The position numbers and the translations under genes are program-made. A model generated the notes under the pieces. It worked only from the letters and a program-made list of their open reading frames with translations, was not told the origin of the DNA and made no database searches. From Paenibacillus bouchesdurhonensis (GTDB lineage Bacteria > Bacillota > Bacilli > Paenibacillales > Paenibacillaceae), in NCBI RefSeq assembly GCF_900155685.1, contig NZ_LT732548.1, positions 1,756,696-1,820,695 of the forward strand: DNA of 64,000 bases, given 5' to 3'. Each line of letters starts with the position of its first letter. Position 1 is the first letter of the stretch. Shown here piece by piece: positions 8,962 to 17,427 of the stretch.

Positions 8962-9912
8962 GTGAACTCAAGAACCAGCGGATTGGATCCTTCCATGATT
9001 AAACCAAATCGCAAAAGATGGAGACGGGTAAAACGCGACTATGAACTGTATCTGTTTTTGCTGCCAATCATAATTCTATATCTCGTTTTCAAATATTATC
9101 CGATGTATGGCGTGCAGATCGCTTTTAAGGATTTCACCCCAAGTAAGGGGATTTGGGGAAGTGAATGGGTAGGGTTTCAACACTTTATAGATTTTTTTAA
9201 TTCCTATAACTTCTGGACAATCATCACAAATACGCTCTCCCTCAGTTTTCTTTCATTGTTATTTAGCTTTCCAGCTCCCATCATTATCGCAATCATGCTG
9301 AATCAGATGCTCGGTAAGAGATACAAAAAATTTGTTCAGACGGTGATCTATGCACCTCATTTTATTTCTACCGTCGTGCTTGTCGGCATGCTGAATGTTT
9401 TTTTATCTCCAAACAGCGGTATCGTGAATCACATTATCACCTGGTTCGGAGGAGAGCCTATTCTCTTTATGGCGAACGAGGGCTGGTTCCGGCCACTGTA
9501 TATACTATCAGGTCTATGGCAAGAAACCGGATTCTCAACCATCATTTACCTTGCTGCTCTTGCAGGAGTCAATCCTGAGCTCCATGAAGCTGCAATTATG
9601 GACGGGGCAAGCAAATGGAAACGAGTGTGGAATGTGGATATTCCAAGCATTTTGCCAACGATCGTCATACTGTTAATTCTAGCACTTGGCAACATTATGA
9701 GCATCGGCTTTGAAAAGGCATTTCTGATGCAGAGCGATTTGAATTACGCTGCCTCTAATATTATCCCGACCTATGTATATGAAATGGGGATTCAGAAGGC
9801 TCAATACAGCTTTTCTACGGCAGTTGGCCTGTTTAATTCTTTCGTCAATATTATTCTGATTGTTACCGTAAACTGGATCGCTAAAAAGATGACAGAAACT
9901 AGTCTGTGGTAG
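8962..9912 (+). CDS. ABC sugar transporter permease, LplB type
   Basis: A 316-residue integral membrane protein of the CUT1 sugar ABC family, LplB subgroup. It has a basic N-terminus (KRWRRVKRDYELYL), about six membrane segments and the ATPase-contact EAA loop EAAIMDGASKWKRVWNVDIP. I chose GTG 8962 because AAGGGAG lies about 6 nt upstream; a TTG at 8944 is in frame but precedes that site. It is first in an operon with a second permease, a lipoprotein and GH32 enzymes. No ATPase gene is linked; such systems usually borrow a shared MsmX-type ATPase. Substrate inferred as a fructo-oligosaccharide. Confidence 0.9.
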   Translation: MNSRTSGLDPSMIKPNRKRWRRVKRDYELYLFLLPIIILYLVFKYYPMYGVQIAFKDFTPSKGIWGSEWVGFQHFIDFFNSYNFWTIITNTLSLSFLSLLFSFPAPIIIAIMLNQMLGKRYKKFVQTVIYAPHFISTVVLVGMLNVFLSPNSGIVNHIITWFGGEPILFMANEGWFRPLYILSGLWQETGFSTIIYLAALAGVNPELHEAAIMDGASKWKRVWNVDIPSILPTIVILLILALGNIMSIGFEKAFLMQSDLNYAASNIIPTYVYEMGIQKAQYSFSTAVGLFNSFVNIILIVTVNWIAKKMTETSLW

Positions 9913-9924
9913 GAGGAGTTCATC

Positions 9925-10821
9925 TTGTATCAGCTATTGAAAAGAAAGAGTAAAGGCGACGTATGGTTCGATATTATCAACAATTTTTTATTAACCATCG
10001 TTATGTTGCTCGTATTATTCCCGTTGTATTTTGTGCTGATCGCTTCATTTAGTGATCCCAATTTCATCTACTCCGGTGAAGTTTGGTTATATCCTAAAGG
10101 CTTCACGTTGGATGGCTACGAGCGGATTTTTAGTGATTCCTCCATATGGATCGGGTACTTCAATTCGATATTATACGCAACCCTAGGAACAATAATTGGT
10201 GTCGCTGTGACTGTATTCGCGGCCTACCCGTTGGCTCGTAAAAATCTTGTAGGTAAATCGGTGATTATGTGGTTTTTAATGATTACGATGTTTTTTAGCG
10301 GAGGGCTTATCCCTACCTATTTGCTGATCAAGGATCTTCACATGCTGAATACGATCTGGGCACTTGTTATTCCTGGAGCGGGCGGTGTATTCAATGTGAT
10401 TATCGTGAGGACATTTTTTCAATCTTCCATACCTGATGAAATGTGGGAAGCGGCTTCTATTGACGGGTGTTCCAACACCAGATTCTTCTGGAGCATCGTC
10501 CTGCCATTGTCCAAATCCATCCTGGCTGTTATGGTCTTGTATCATGTCGTCGGCTTTTGGAATGGTTTCTTCGATGCTTTGATCTACCTGAACGATGAAA
10601 ACAAATATCCTTTGCAATTGGTGCTTCGCAACATACTTGTTCAGAATCAAGTCAACTCTGGGATGATGATCGATGTGGAATCTTACGCAGCCAAAATGCG
10701 CGTTACGGAATTAATAAAATACGGTGTCATCATCGTATCCAGTCTGCCGTTGTTGATATTGTACCCATTCTTGCAGAAGTACTTTGTTAAAGGCGTGATG
10801 ATCGGGTCGATCAAGGGTTGA
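9925..10821 (+). CDS. ABC sugar transporter permease, YtcP/LplC type
   Basis: A 298-residue second membrane subunit of the same importer, with about six hydrophobic segments and the EAA loop EAASIDGCSNTRFFW. It starts with TTG at 9925 behind AGGAGG, 12 nt after the first permease stop, so the two are co-translated. The C-terminal LQKYFVKGVMIGSIKG is typical of this subgroup. Confidence 0.9.
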   Translation: MYQLLKRKSKGDVWFDIINNFLLTIVMLLVLFPLYFVLIASFSDPNFIYSGEVWLYPKGFTLDGYERIFSDSSIWIGYFNSILYATLGTIIGVAVTVFAAYPLARKNLVGKSVIMWFLMITMFFSGGLIPTYLLIKDLHMLNTIWALVIPGAGGVFNVIIVRTFFQSSIPDEMWEAASIDGCSNTRFFWSIVLPLSKSILAVMVLYHVVGFWNGFFDALIYLNDENKYPLQLVLRNILVQNQVNSGMMIDVESYAAKMRVTELIKYGVIIVSSLPLLILYPFLQKYFVKGVMIGSIKG

Positions 10822-10932
10822 GCTTAATTTGACGGAGCTTGAAAGGGGGGATGTGCAGAAATTGAAACGAACACAAGTGAAGAGTTAAGTATGATTTTAT
10901 CTTGTTGGATGAATAAAAGGGAGGTTATCTAT

Positions 10933-12561
10933 GTGAAGTCTTTATTCAAAAAAGCAGGAATTCTTGTATTAGCCGGAGCATTTGTGCTTAGCGGATGTTC
11001 GGGAAACAACAATGAGTCAAATACACAGGAAAGCAACCCGGTTCAAGATACAAATTTCAACAGAACCGGCCTTCCAATTGTAAACAATACAGTGACATTA
11101 AGAATGGTATCTCCGAAAGCTGCATTGGCGCCGGAGTTCTCGGAAATGGAAATTTTCAAGCGGCTGGAAAAGGAAACGAACATCAAGATCAAATGGGAAA
11201 ATATTCCTGACACGGATTATGCAGAGAAGAAAAACTTGCTACTCGCAAGCGGAGATTTGCCGGATGCATTTTATGCAGCTGGATTTACCGACTACGAGCT
11301 AATCAATTACGGTAAAGACGGAACCATTATTCCGTTGGAAGATTTAATCGATCAATATGCACCTAACTTGAAGGCGCTTTTCGAAAGCAGGCCAGATATC
11401 AAATCATCGATTACGGCGCCGGATGGGCATATATATGGACTGCCGTCTTGGGAAGATAATAATCTTGGAACTAACCCCTTCTTTCACGTCATCAATAAAA
11501 GCTGGCTTGATAAGCTTGGTCTGAAAGTGCCGCAAACACTGGATGAATACACGGAGGCACTGCTTGCCTTTAAAACTCAGGATCCGAATGGCAATGGAAA
11601 GCAGGATGAAATCCCACTCAGCTTTATGCATATGCAGTGGTGTATGGATATTGCAGGAATTTTCGGGGCCTTTGGACTTCCGGATAACCTGGAGCATAGA
11701 GTCGTACGCGATGGAAAAGTCATTTTCACCGCAAATCAGCCTGAATATAAGGAAGCTCTTAAATATTTCAATGAAAAATGGTATAAACAAGGCCTGATTG
11801 ATCCCGAATCCTTTACCCAGGACGCAGCACAATATCTGGCCAAAGGTAAAACGACAGATGAGACACTCGGATCTTATATTTGGTGGGAAATCGAGGAGGT
11901 TGTCGGGTCTGAGCGCAGTAAAGACTATGTTCTGCTGTCTCCGCTAAAAGGACCAAATGGAGATCAGATTATCGGTCGTGCTAATGGCGGTGGTCCAGGC
12001 CGTGGGGCTTTTGTGATTACAAAAGAAAACAAGAATCCTGAAATCACCATGCGTTGGATCGATCAGCAGTATGAACCTTATATGGCCGCTCAAATCCACT
12101 GGGGTCCGCTAGACGTCGTATTTGAGAAAGATGCAAATGGTAAGCTGGTAAACTTACCGATCCCGGATGGCACTTCCGCAGGTGAGTTTCGCCAAAAGGT
12201 AGCTCCGGGTTCAGGCGGACCAGGGGTCATTACGTTCGAAGATTTCGGAAAAATTGTAGACATGGAGCCGCGGGCCCAACAGCGTGCTAAAGATTTGGAG
12301 CAATATTACAATCCGTACATGGAAAAGGAAAACTATCCAAGCATTTTCTTTGAACCAGAAGAACTGGATAAGATCAACAAAATTGAGCCTGAATTGATCA
12401 AGTACGTAAATACGCAAAGAGCCAAATTTATTGTTGATGGCGGAGTGGATGAGCAGTGGGATAGCTATGTGAAGACACTGGAGAAGATGGGCCTCAATGA
12501 CTTGATGGAAATTTATCAAACCGGGCTTGATCGTTATAACGAAAATCTAAAAAATAAATAA
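10933..12561 (+). CDS. Sugar-binding lipoprotein of the first fructan ABC transporter
   Basis: A 542-residue extracellular solute-binding protein. The signal peptide ends in a lipobox LSGC, so the protein should be anchored to the membrane through a lipidated Cys. GTG 10933 follows GGGAGGT; a longer in-frame start at 10891 lacks that site. Its length and partner permeases fit the LplA/YtcQ-like large binding proteins that take oligo- or polysaccharide pieces. It lies between the permeases and the fructokinase-GH32 fusion, pointing to fructan fragments as ligand. Confidence 0.9.
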   Translation: MKSLFKKAGILVLAGAFVLSGCSGNNNESNTQESNPVQDTNFNRTGLPIVNNTVTLRMVSPKAALAPEFSEMEIFKRLEKETNIKIKWENIPDTDYAEKKNLLLASGDLPDAFYAAGFTDYELINYGKDGTIIPLEDLIDQYAPNLKALFESRPDIKSSITAPDGHIYGLPSWEDNNLGTNPFFHVINKSWLDKLGLKVPQTLDEYTEALLAFKTQDPNGNGKQDEIPLSFMHMQWCMDIAGIFGAFGLPDNLEHRVVRDGKVIFTANQPEYKEALKYFNEKWYKQGLIDPESFTQDAAQYLAKGKTTDETLGSYIWWEIEEVVGSERSKDYVLLSPLKGPNGDQIIGRANGGGPGRGAFVITKENKNPEITMRWIDQQYEPYMAAQIHWGPLDVVFEKDANGKLVNLPIPDGTSAGEFRQKVAPGSGGPGVITFEDFGKIVDMEPRAQQRAKDLEQYYNPYMEKENYPSIFFEPEELDKINKIEPELIKYVNTQRAKFIVDGGVDEQWDSYVKTLEKMGLNDLMEIYQTGLDRYNENLKNK

Positions 12562-12585
12562 CTAGATGACAGGTGGGGAGAAACT

Positions 12586-15054
12586 GTGCTTGATGTCATA
12601 GCGATCGGGGAAGTATTGGTCGACTTTACTCCGGCAGGACGCACAGCCGGAGGTAACGAGCAGTTTGAATGCAATCCTGGGGGGGCTCCGGCTAACGTAG
12701 CCGCTGCACTATCCCGGTTAGGTGCCAAATCGGCATTGATTAGCAAGGTTGGGGAAGATCAATTCGGCTCGCTGCTGTACAATACCTTGCTTCGTGCTGG
12801 GGTTGATGTGTCCGGAGTTTCTTATACCAAGGAAGCGAGTACAACGCTGGCATTTGTCCATCTGGATGACAGGGGAGACCGGTCCTTCAGCTTTTTCCGG
12901 AAGCCGGGAGCGGACACCATCTTAAACTCATCGGATGTTCCGCTGGGTAGGATAGAAACGTGTAAGGCTCTGCATTTCGGCTCGTTGTCGATGACACATG
13001 AACCGGCTCGTATGGCAACGAAGACGGCGGTTCTTAGGGCAAAGGAAGCGGGAACTCTGCTCTCTTTCGATCCGAATATCCGGTTTTCCTTATGGGAGAG
13101 CAAGGAGGAAGCAAAGCAGAATATTCTTTGGGGTTTTCAGTATGCCGATATCTTAAAAATATCGGAAGAAGAGCTTGCTTTTATTACGGGCACAAATGAT
13201 GTGGAAAAAGGCTCACTCGAGCTTCAGCAACAGTTTGATATCACGTTAATCGTCGTTACTTTAGCGGAAAAAGGCTGCTATTACCGATTGACTGGGCAGG
13301 ATGGATATGTTCCAGGATTTCAAGTAAAGGTCATCGACACGACAGGGGCCGGGGATGCTTTTCTGGGCTGCTTGTTGTATAAGATCCTGGAAACCGGGAG
13401 TTCTTTGAATAATTTAACCAACCAGCAAATCACTAGCATGCTGACTTTTGCTAATGCCGGCGGAGCGTTGGTAACAACACGAAAGGGGGCTCTTGGAGCA
13501 ATGCCGACGATAGAAGAGATCAACCGGATGATCGAGTCCGAAAAAAAGTATAATGATGAATATTTCAGACCGGGTTTTCATTTTTCACCTCCATCCCATT
13601 GGTTGAATGATCCCAATGGATTAGTTTTTTACGAGGGAACTTATCATCTATTCTACCAGCACCACCCTTACGGAAATAAATGGGGGCCGATGCACTGGGG
13701 CCATGCGGTAAGCAAAGACCTGGTACATTGGGAGCATATGCCGATCGCTCTGTTCCCGGATGAGCACGGTGCTATTTTCTCGGGCTGCTGTGTGGTGGAC
13801 TGGAAAAATAGCAGCGGATTGTTCGAAAATTCTCATGGACTGGTTTCGCTCTTTACCCATGCGGATACACATCCGGAGACTGGACAGCCGCGCCAGCGTC
13901 AAAGCTTGGCATACAGCAGTGATCAAGGCCAAACCTGGCACAAATATGAGGGGAACCCCGTACTTACAGAGGATGAGCTTGTTGACTTTCGGGATCCGAA
14001 GGTGTTCTGGCATTCACAAAGTGAGCGCTGGATTATGGTTATTGTTGCGGGCGATCATGTCCGGTTTTATCAGTCCGAAAATCTGCGTGAATGGTCGCTT
14101 ACCGGTGAATTTGGTAAAGGTGAAGGGTCGCATGACGGAGTTTGGGAATGCCCTGATCTGTTTGAATTGCCGATTGATGACACTGGTCGTTCCAAATGGG
14201 TACTTATCATAAGCATCGGCGATAATCCGGACTGTCCCGAAGGATCGCGTACGCAATATTTTATCGGGGAGTTCGACGGAAAAACTTTTATTAATGACAA
14301 TACGGCCGATCATATCAAGTGGCTGGATTATGGTCGAGACAACTATGCGGGAGTGACCTGGTCGGACATACCTGAAGAAGACGGACGCCGCGTAATCATC
14401 GGGTGGATGAGTAACTGGAAGTATGCCAACGAGACGCCTACTGGTTCGTGGAGAGGGGCTATGACTTTACCTCGCGCCTTGTCACTAACCGAACGGGACG
14501 GAAGTTTGACTTTGACCCAAATGCCAGTCCGGGAAATGGAGCAACTACGGAAAGGTTCCATTCACTGGAACGATGTTACTGTTACGCCGGAGACTCCATT
14601 TCTGCAGAAGGTTAATGAAGATTTGCTGGAGATTAAAGCGGATATCGATATCCGATCCGGTGAGGAAGTTCATATTTGTTTAAAATCCTCTGGTGGGAGC
14701 GAGATTGTAGTCGGGTTTGACCCTAAGCGCCAATGGTTGTTCATCGATCGTTCAAAATCGGGGGTTACGGATTTCCACTCGTCGTTCGCTTGCAAGCACG
14801 GTGCCAAAATGGTTGCGCTAAGTGATAAGATCAATTTTCACATCTGGTTGGACCGCAATTCCATTGAAGTATACGCGAATAATGGCCTGGTTGTACTGAC
14901 GGATCAAATATTTCCCGACGCTCCAATTGAGGAGGTTGAAGTAAGCACGAAATCAGGGCAGGTTGTACTGGATTCACTTCAAATCTATACCCTTAAATCC
15001 ATTACTATTCCCTATTATACTGCTGAGGCTTCTGTAGGGAGGGATGATGCATGA
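12586..15054 (+). CDS. Bifunctional fructokinase (PfkB family) - GH32 fructosidase fusion
   Basis: One uninterrupted 822-codon frame. Residues 1-310 are a PfkB-family sugar kinase: N-terminal IAIGEVLVDF, GGAPANVA, and the C-terminal signature DTTGAGDAF with catalytic Asp257. Residues about 325-815 are a complete GH32 enzyme: HWLNDPNG with nucleophile Asp342, the FRDP motif, WECPDL with the acid/base Glu, and a C-terminal beta-sandwich. There is no signal peptide, so it is cytosolic. It would release fructose (or split sucrose-type ends) and phosphorylate the product in one polypeptide. GTG start behind AGGTGGGGA. The two activities are normally separate genes (scrK/scrA-type), so the fusion is notable. 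Translation is coupled to the next gene by an ATGA overlap. Confidence 0.92.
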   Translation: MLDVIAIGEVLVDFTPAGRTAGGNEQFECNPGGAPANVAAALSRLGAKSALISKVGEDQFGSLLYNTLLRAGVDVSGVSYTKEASTTLAFVHLDDRGDRSFSFFRKPGADTILNSSDVPLGRIETCKALHFGSLSMTHEPARMATKTAVLRAKEAGTLLSFDPNIRFSLWESKEEAKQNILWGFQYADILKISEEELAFITGTNDVEKGSLELQQQFDITLIVVTLAEKGCYYRLTGQDGYVPGFQVKVIDTTGAGDAFLGCLLYKILETGSSLNNLTNQQITSMLTFANAGGALVTTRKGALGAMPTIEEINRMIESEKKYNDEYFRPGFHFSPPSHWLNDPNGLVFYEGTYHLFYQHHPYGNKWGPMHWGHAVSKDLVHWEHMPIALFPDEHGAIFSGCCVVDWKNSSGLFENSHGLVSLFTHADTHPETGQPRQRQSLAYSSDQGQTWHKYEGNPVLTEDELVDFRDPKVFWHSQSERWIMVIVAGDHVRFYQSENLREWSLTGEFGKGEGSHDGVWECPDLFELPIDDTGRSKWVLIISIGDNPDCPEGSRTQYFIGEFDGKTFINDNTADHIKWLDYGRDNYAGVTWSDIPEEDGRRVIIGWMSNWKYANETPTGSWRGAMTLPRALSLTERDGSLTLTQMPVREMEQLRKGSIHWNDVTVTPETPFLQKVNEDLLEIKADIDIRSGEEVHICLKSSGGSEIVVGFDPKRQWLFIDRSKSGVTDFHSSFACKHGAKMVALSDKINFHIWLDRNSIEVYANNGLVVLTDQIFPDAPIEEVEVSTKSGQVVLDSLQIYTLKSITIPYYTAEASVGRDDA

Positions 15055-17324
15055 ACTGCCCAATCGATGATCGGGGATTAATCATGTATTGGCCTTTTGA
15101 TGAAGGAGCAGGAGCAAGCGCTCTGGAGAAGGTAACGCAAGTCCGTGATGAGATCCAGTACGTATTTAATCAAGCCGAGTTTACGGAACCGACCGATCCG
15201 CAGTGGAGAAAGGGGGTAACTGGAAGCGGGCTCCTGTTCGACGGTTACTCGACTTTTATCTCCCATCAGGCTAGTAAGGGGAAAAGCAGGCAGGAACCTA
15301 TGTCAGCACTAAGCATAGGAGTGTGGGTTGCACCACGCTCCTATGATTGGGGCTTTGAAGGCAAGTTGGCTGCCATTGTGAACAGCCACAATATGGAGCG
15401 CGAGCAAGGGTATCTACTTGGCATGTTCCGACACGGCTGTTGGTCTTTCCAGGTTGGACTCGAGAAAGGGGGCTGGAAAGAAATTTGGTCACCGGACGGC
15501 TGTGAACTGCCGAAGAATGATTGGTCATATATAAACGCTGTCTTCGATGGAAATCAGGGCGAAATCAAGCTGTATTTGAACGGTAGTGAAATTGCTACGT
15601 CTGCCGTGCCTCGCGGTTCCCGCATTGCCCAGGCAACGGGCACGGATCTGCTCATCGGAAAGAATAATCATAGCAGCATGTGGGCGGGAAATTTCAATCT
15701 CCAGATGTTTAGCGGTATCCTCGATGAATTGAAAATATACAACCGGGTCTTAAGTGCTGAGGAAGTGGCCGTTTCTTATCGGCATATACTGGATTCTGCG
15801 CATGGAGGCGTTAAGCCGCAGGTGCAATATGATGAGATTAAGCTGGATCGGACACCTCTGTTACAGGACCGGCACAGACCCCAATATCATGTCAGCCCAC
15901 CCGCCCATTGGATGAATGAACCGCATGCGCCGATCTATTTTGACGGACAATATCATTTGTTCTATCAGCATAACCCGTTAGGGCCGTTCTTTTATCACAT
16001 CCATTGGGGGCATTGGGTCAGTAAGGATCTGGTGCATTGGCGTGATCTTCCCGTGGCTCTGGCACCTGAAAAGGATCAACTAGCTCCGGACGGGATTTGG
16101 TCAGGAAGCGCCACTTACGATGCGGACGGTCTGCCTGTCTTGTTCTTTACGGCAGGCAATGATAGTGCTTCGCCGAATCAGAGCGTGGCGCTTGCCCGGA
16201 GCACTTATTCCCGGGATGGCGACCCGGATTTGGTTCAATGGATCAAACATCCGGAGCCGCTCATCGTACAGGAGAAGGGAAGGGGTGCTTTCGGGGATTT
16301 TCGCGATCCGTTTGTGTGGAAGGACGATGAAGGCTGGTATGCTCTAGTTGGATCAGGAATCGAAGGCCAAGGCGGGGCCGCCCTGGCATTTGCTTCAAAA
16401 GATATGTTGAACTGGACGTACAAGGGTCCGTTTTATCAAGCGGATATTCAGAAGTTCCCCTATCTTGGATCGATTTGGGAGCTCCCGGTCCTTCTTCCTC
16501 TTGGCACCGACAAGCAGGGTGAGAACAAGCATCTTCTACTGGTCAGTCCAGTAGGAAAAGGCGCCGATGTCGAGGTATTCTATTGGATCGGACAGCTTGA
16601 CAAAGAAAGTCTCTCGTTCATTCCCGATCAGGAGGAGCCGGAATTGATTGATGTCGGTGATTTTCATTTTACCGGCCCGAGCGGAATGGTGGATCCGAAA
16701 ACTGGCAGAAATATCGTCTTTACGATCGCCCAAGGCGACCGGACGTCCGAGTTGGAATATCAATCGGGCTGGGCTCATAACGCCGGCTTGCCCTTGAGCG
16801 TGTATTTGCGGGAAGATGGACGACTGGGAATCGAGCCGATTCAAGAGCTTCAGTCCCTGCGTGGTGCTAAGCGGATATCGTTCAGTGATAAGTCATTGGC
16901 CGAGGCTAATATTTTGTTGCGGGAAGTTCAAGGTGACATGCTGGAAATTCAAGTGGAACTGAAGCCGGTTAGTGCCGCACAACTCGGAATCAAGATCCGG
17001 TGCACGCCGGATGGAGAAGAGGAAACCCTGCTATACTACGATATCAATGTAGCTGAACTTTTGGTTGATCGGACAAAAACGACGCTTCATCCTGGAGAAA
17101 AGTGCAGAGGAGTTCAGGGCGGTAAGCTGGAACTTCTAGGTGAGAATTTGAAGCTTCACATCTATTTGGATCGCTCTATGGTAGAAGCCTATGCCAACGG
17201 ATTGAAAAGCCTGACGACCCGGGTCTATCCGAGTCGTAGAGATGCTTTGGGGCTAGAGATCTGGGGAGATGGAGAGCTTGTCGTAAAATCTATGGAAATA
17301 TGGGATATGCAGTCTATTTGGTAG
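15051..17324 (+). CDS. Cytosolic LamG-GH32 enzyme with Glu nucleophile (endo-fructanase / cyclofructan-opening candidate)
   Basis: 757 residues. Residues 1-255 form a LamG/concanavalin-like domain (YWPFDEGAGA, SGLLFDGYS, DELKIYNRVLS); residues about 275-757 are GH32 (five-blade propeller plus sandwich). The usual WMNDPNG motif reads HWMNEPHAP, so the nucleophile position is Glu290 instead of Asp; Asp419 (FRDPFVW) and Glu477 (WELPVL) are kept. Glu at this place is known from fungal endo-inulinases (WMNEPNG). There is no signal peptide and the start overlaps the fusion gene (ATGA), so the protein is cytosolic. It is a paralogue of the LamG-GH32 core of the next, secreted protein. I infer cleavage of imported large or cyclic fructo-oligosaccharides. 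Confidence 0.85.
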   Translation: MNCPIDDRGLIMYWPFDEGAGASALEKVTQVRDEIQYVFNQAEFTEPTDPQWRKGVTGSGLLFDGYSTFISHQASKGKSRQEPMSALSIGVWVAPRSYDWGFEGKLAAIVNSHNMEREQGYLLGMFRHGCWSFQVGLEKGGWKEIWSPDGCELPKNDWSYINAVFDGNQGEIKLYLNGSEIATSAVPRGSRIAQATGTDLLIGKNNHSSMWAGNFNLQMFSGILDELKIYNRVLSAEEVAVSYRHILDSAHGGVKPQVQYDEIKLDRTPLLQDRHRPQYHVSPPAHWMNEPHAPIYFDGQYHLFYQHNPLGPFFYHIHWGHWVSKDLVHWRDLPVALAPEKDQLAPDGIWSGSATYDADGLPVLFFTAGNDSASPNQSVALARSTYSRDGDPDLVQWIKHPEPLIVQEKGRGAFGDFRDPFVWKDDEGWYALVGSGIEGQGGAALAFASKDMLNWTYKGPFYQADIQKFPYLGSIWELPVLLPLGTDKQGENKHLLLVSPVGKGADVEVFYWIGQLDKESLSFIPDQEEPELIDVGDFHFTGPSGMVDPKTGRNIVFTIAQGDRTSELEYQSGWAHNAGLPLSVYLREDGRLGIEPIQELQSLRGAKRISFSDKSLAEANILLREVQGDMLEIQVELKPVSAAQLGIKIRCTPDGEEETLLYYDINVAELLVDRTKTTLHPGEKCRGVQGGKLELLGENLKLHIYLDRSMVEAYANGLKSLTTRVYPSRRDALGLEIWGDGELVVKSMEIWDMQSIW

Positions 17325-17344
17325 AGAAGCGCTTCGGCGCTTCT
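17325..17344 (+). terminator. Stable hairpin with TTCG loop between two GH32 genes
   Basis: AGAAGCGC, loop TTCG, GCGCTTCT, starting directly after the stop. There is no long T-run, so it may be a weak terminator, attenuator or RNA-end protector that separates the cytosolic operon from the secreted enzyme gene. Confidence 0.5.
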
Positions 17345-17390
17345 TGCCGGTAGGCATAGGGTATGCATTAAGGAAGTTTTCACCCGCACA

Positions 17391-17405
17391 TTGAAAACGC
17401 TTTAT
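17391..17405 (+). promoter_or_regulatory. cre-like catabolite repression site
   Basis: TTGAAAACGCTTTAT, one mismatch from the CcpA cre consensus WTGNAANCGNWNNCW, 23 bp before the large secreted enzyme gene. It suggests separate carbon-catabolite control of the exoenzyme. Confidence 0.5.
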
Positions 17406-17427
17406 TAATAATGAAGGGAGCTCTTGA

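Noticed and set aside
13760..14212. A 150-codon plus-strand frame inside the fusion gene
   Set aside because: It is out of frame with an intact GH32 domain carrying all motifs; a shadow frame.
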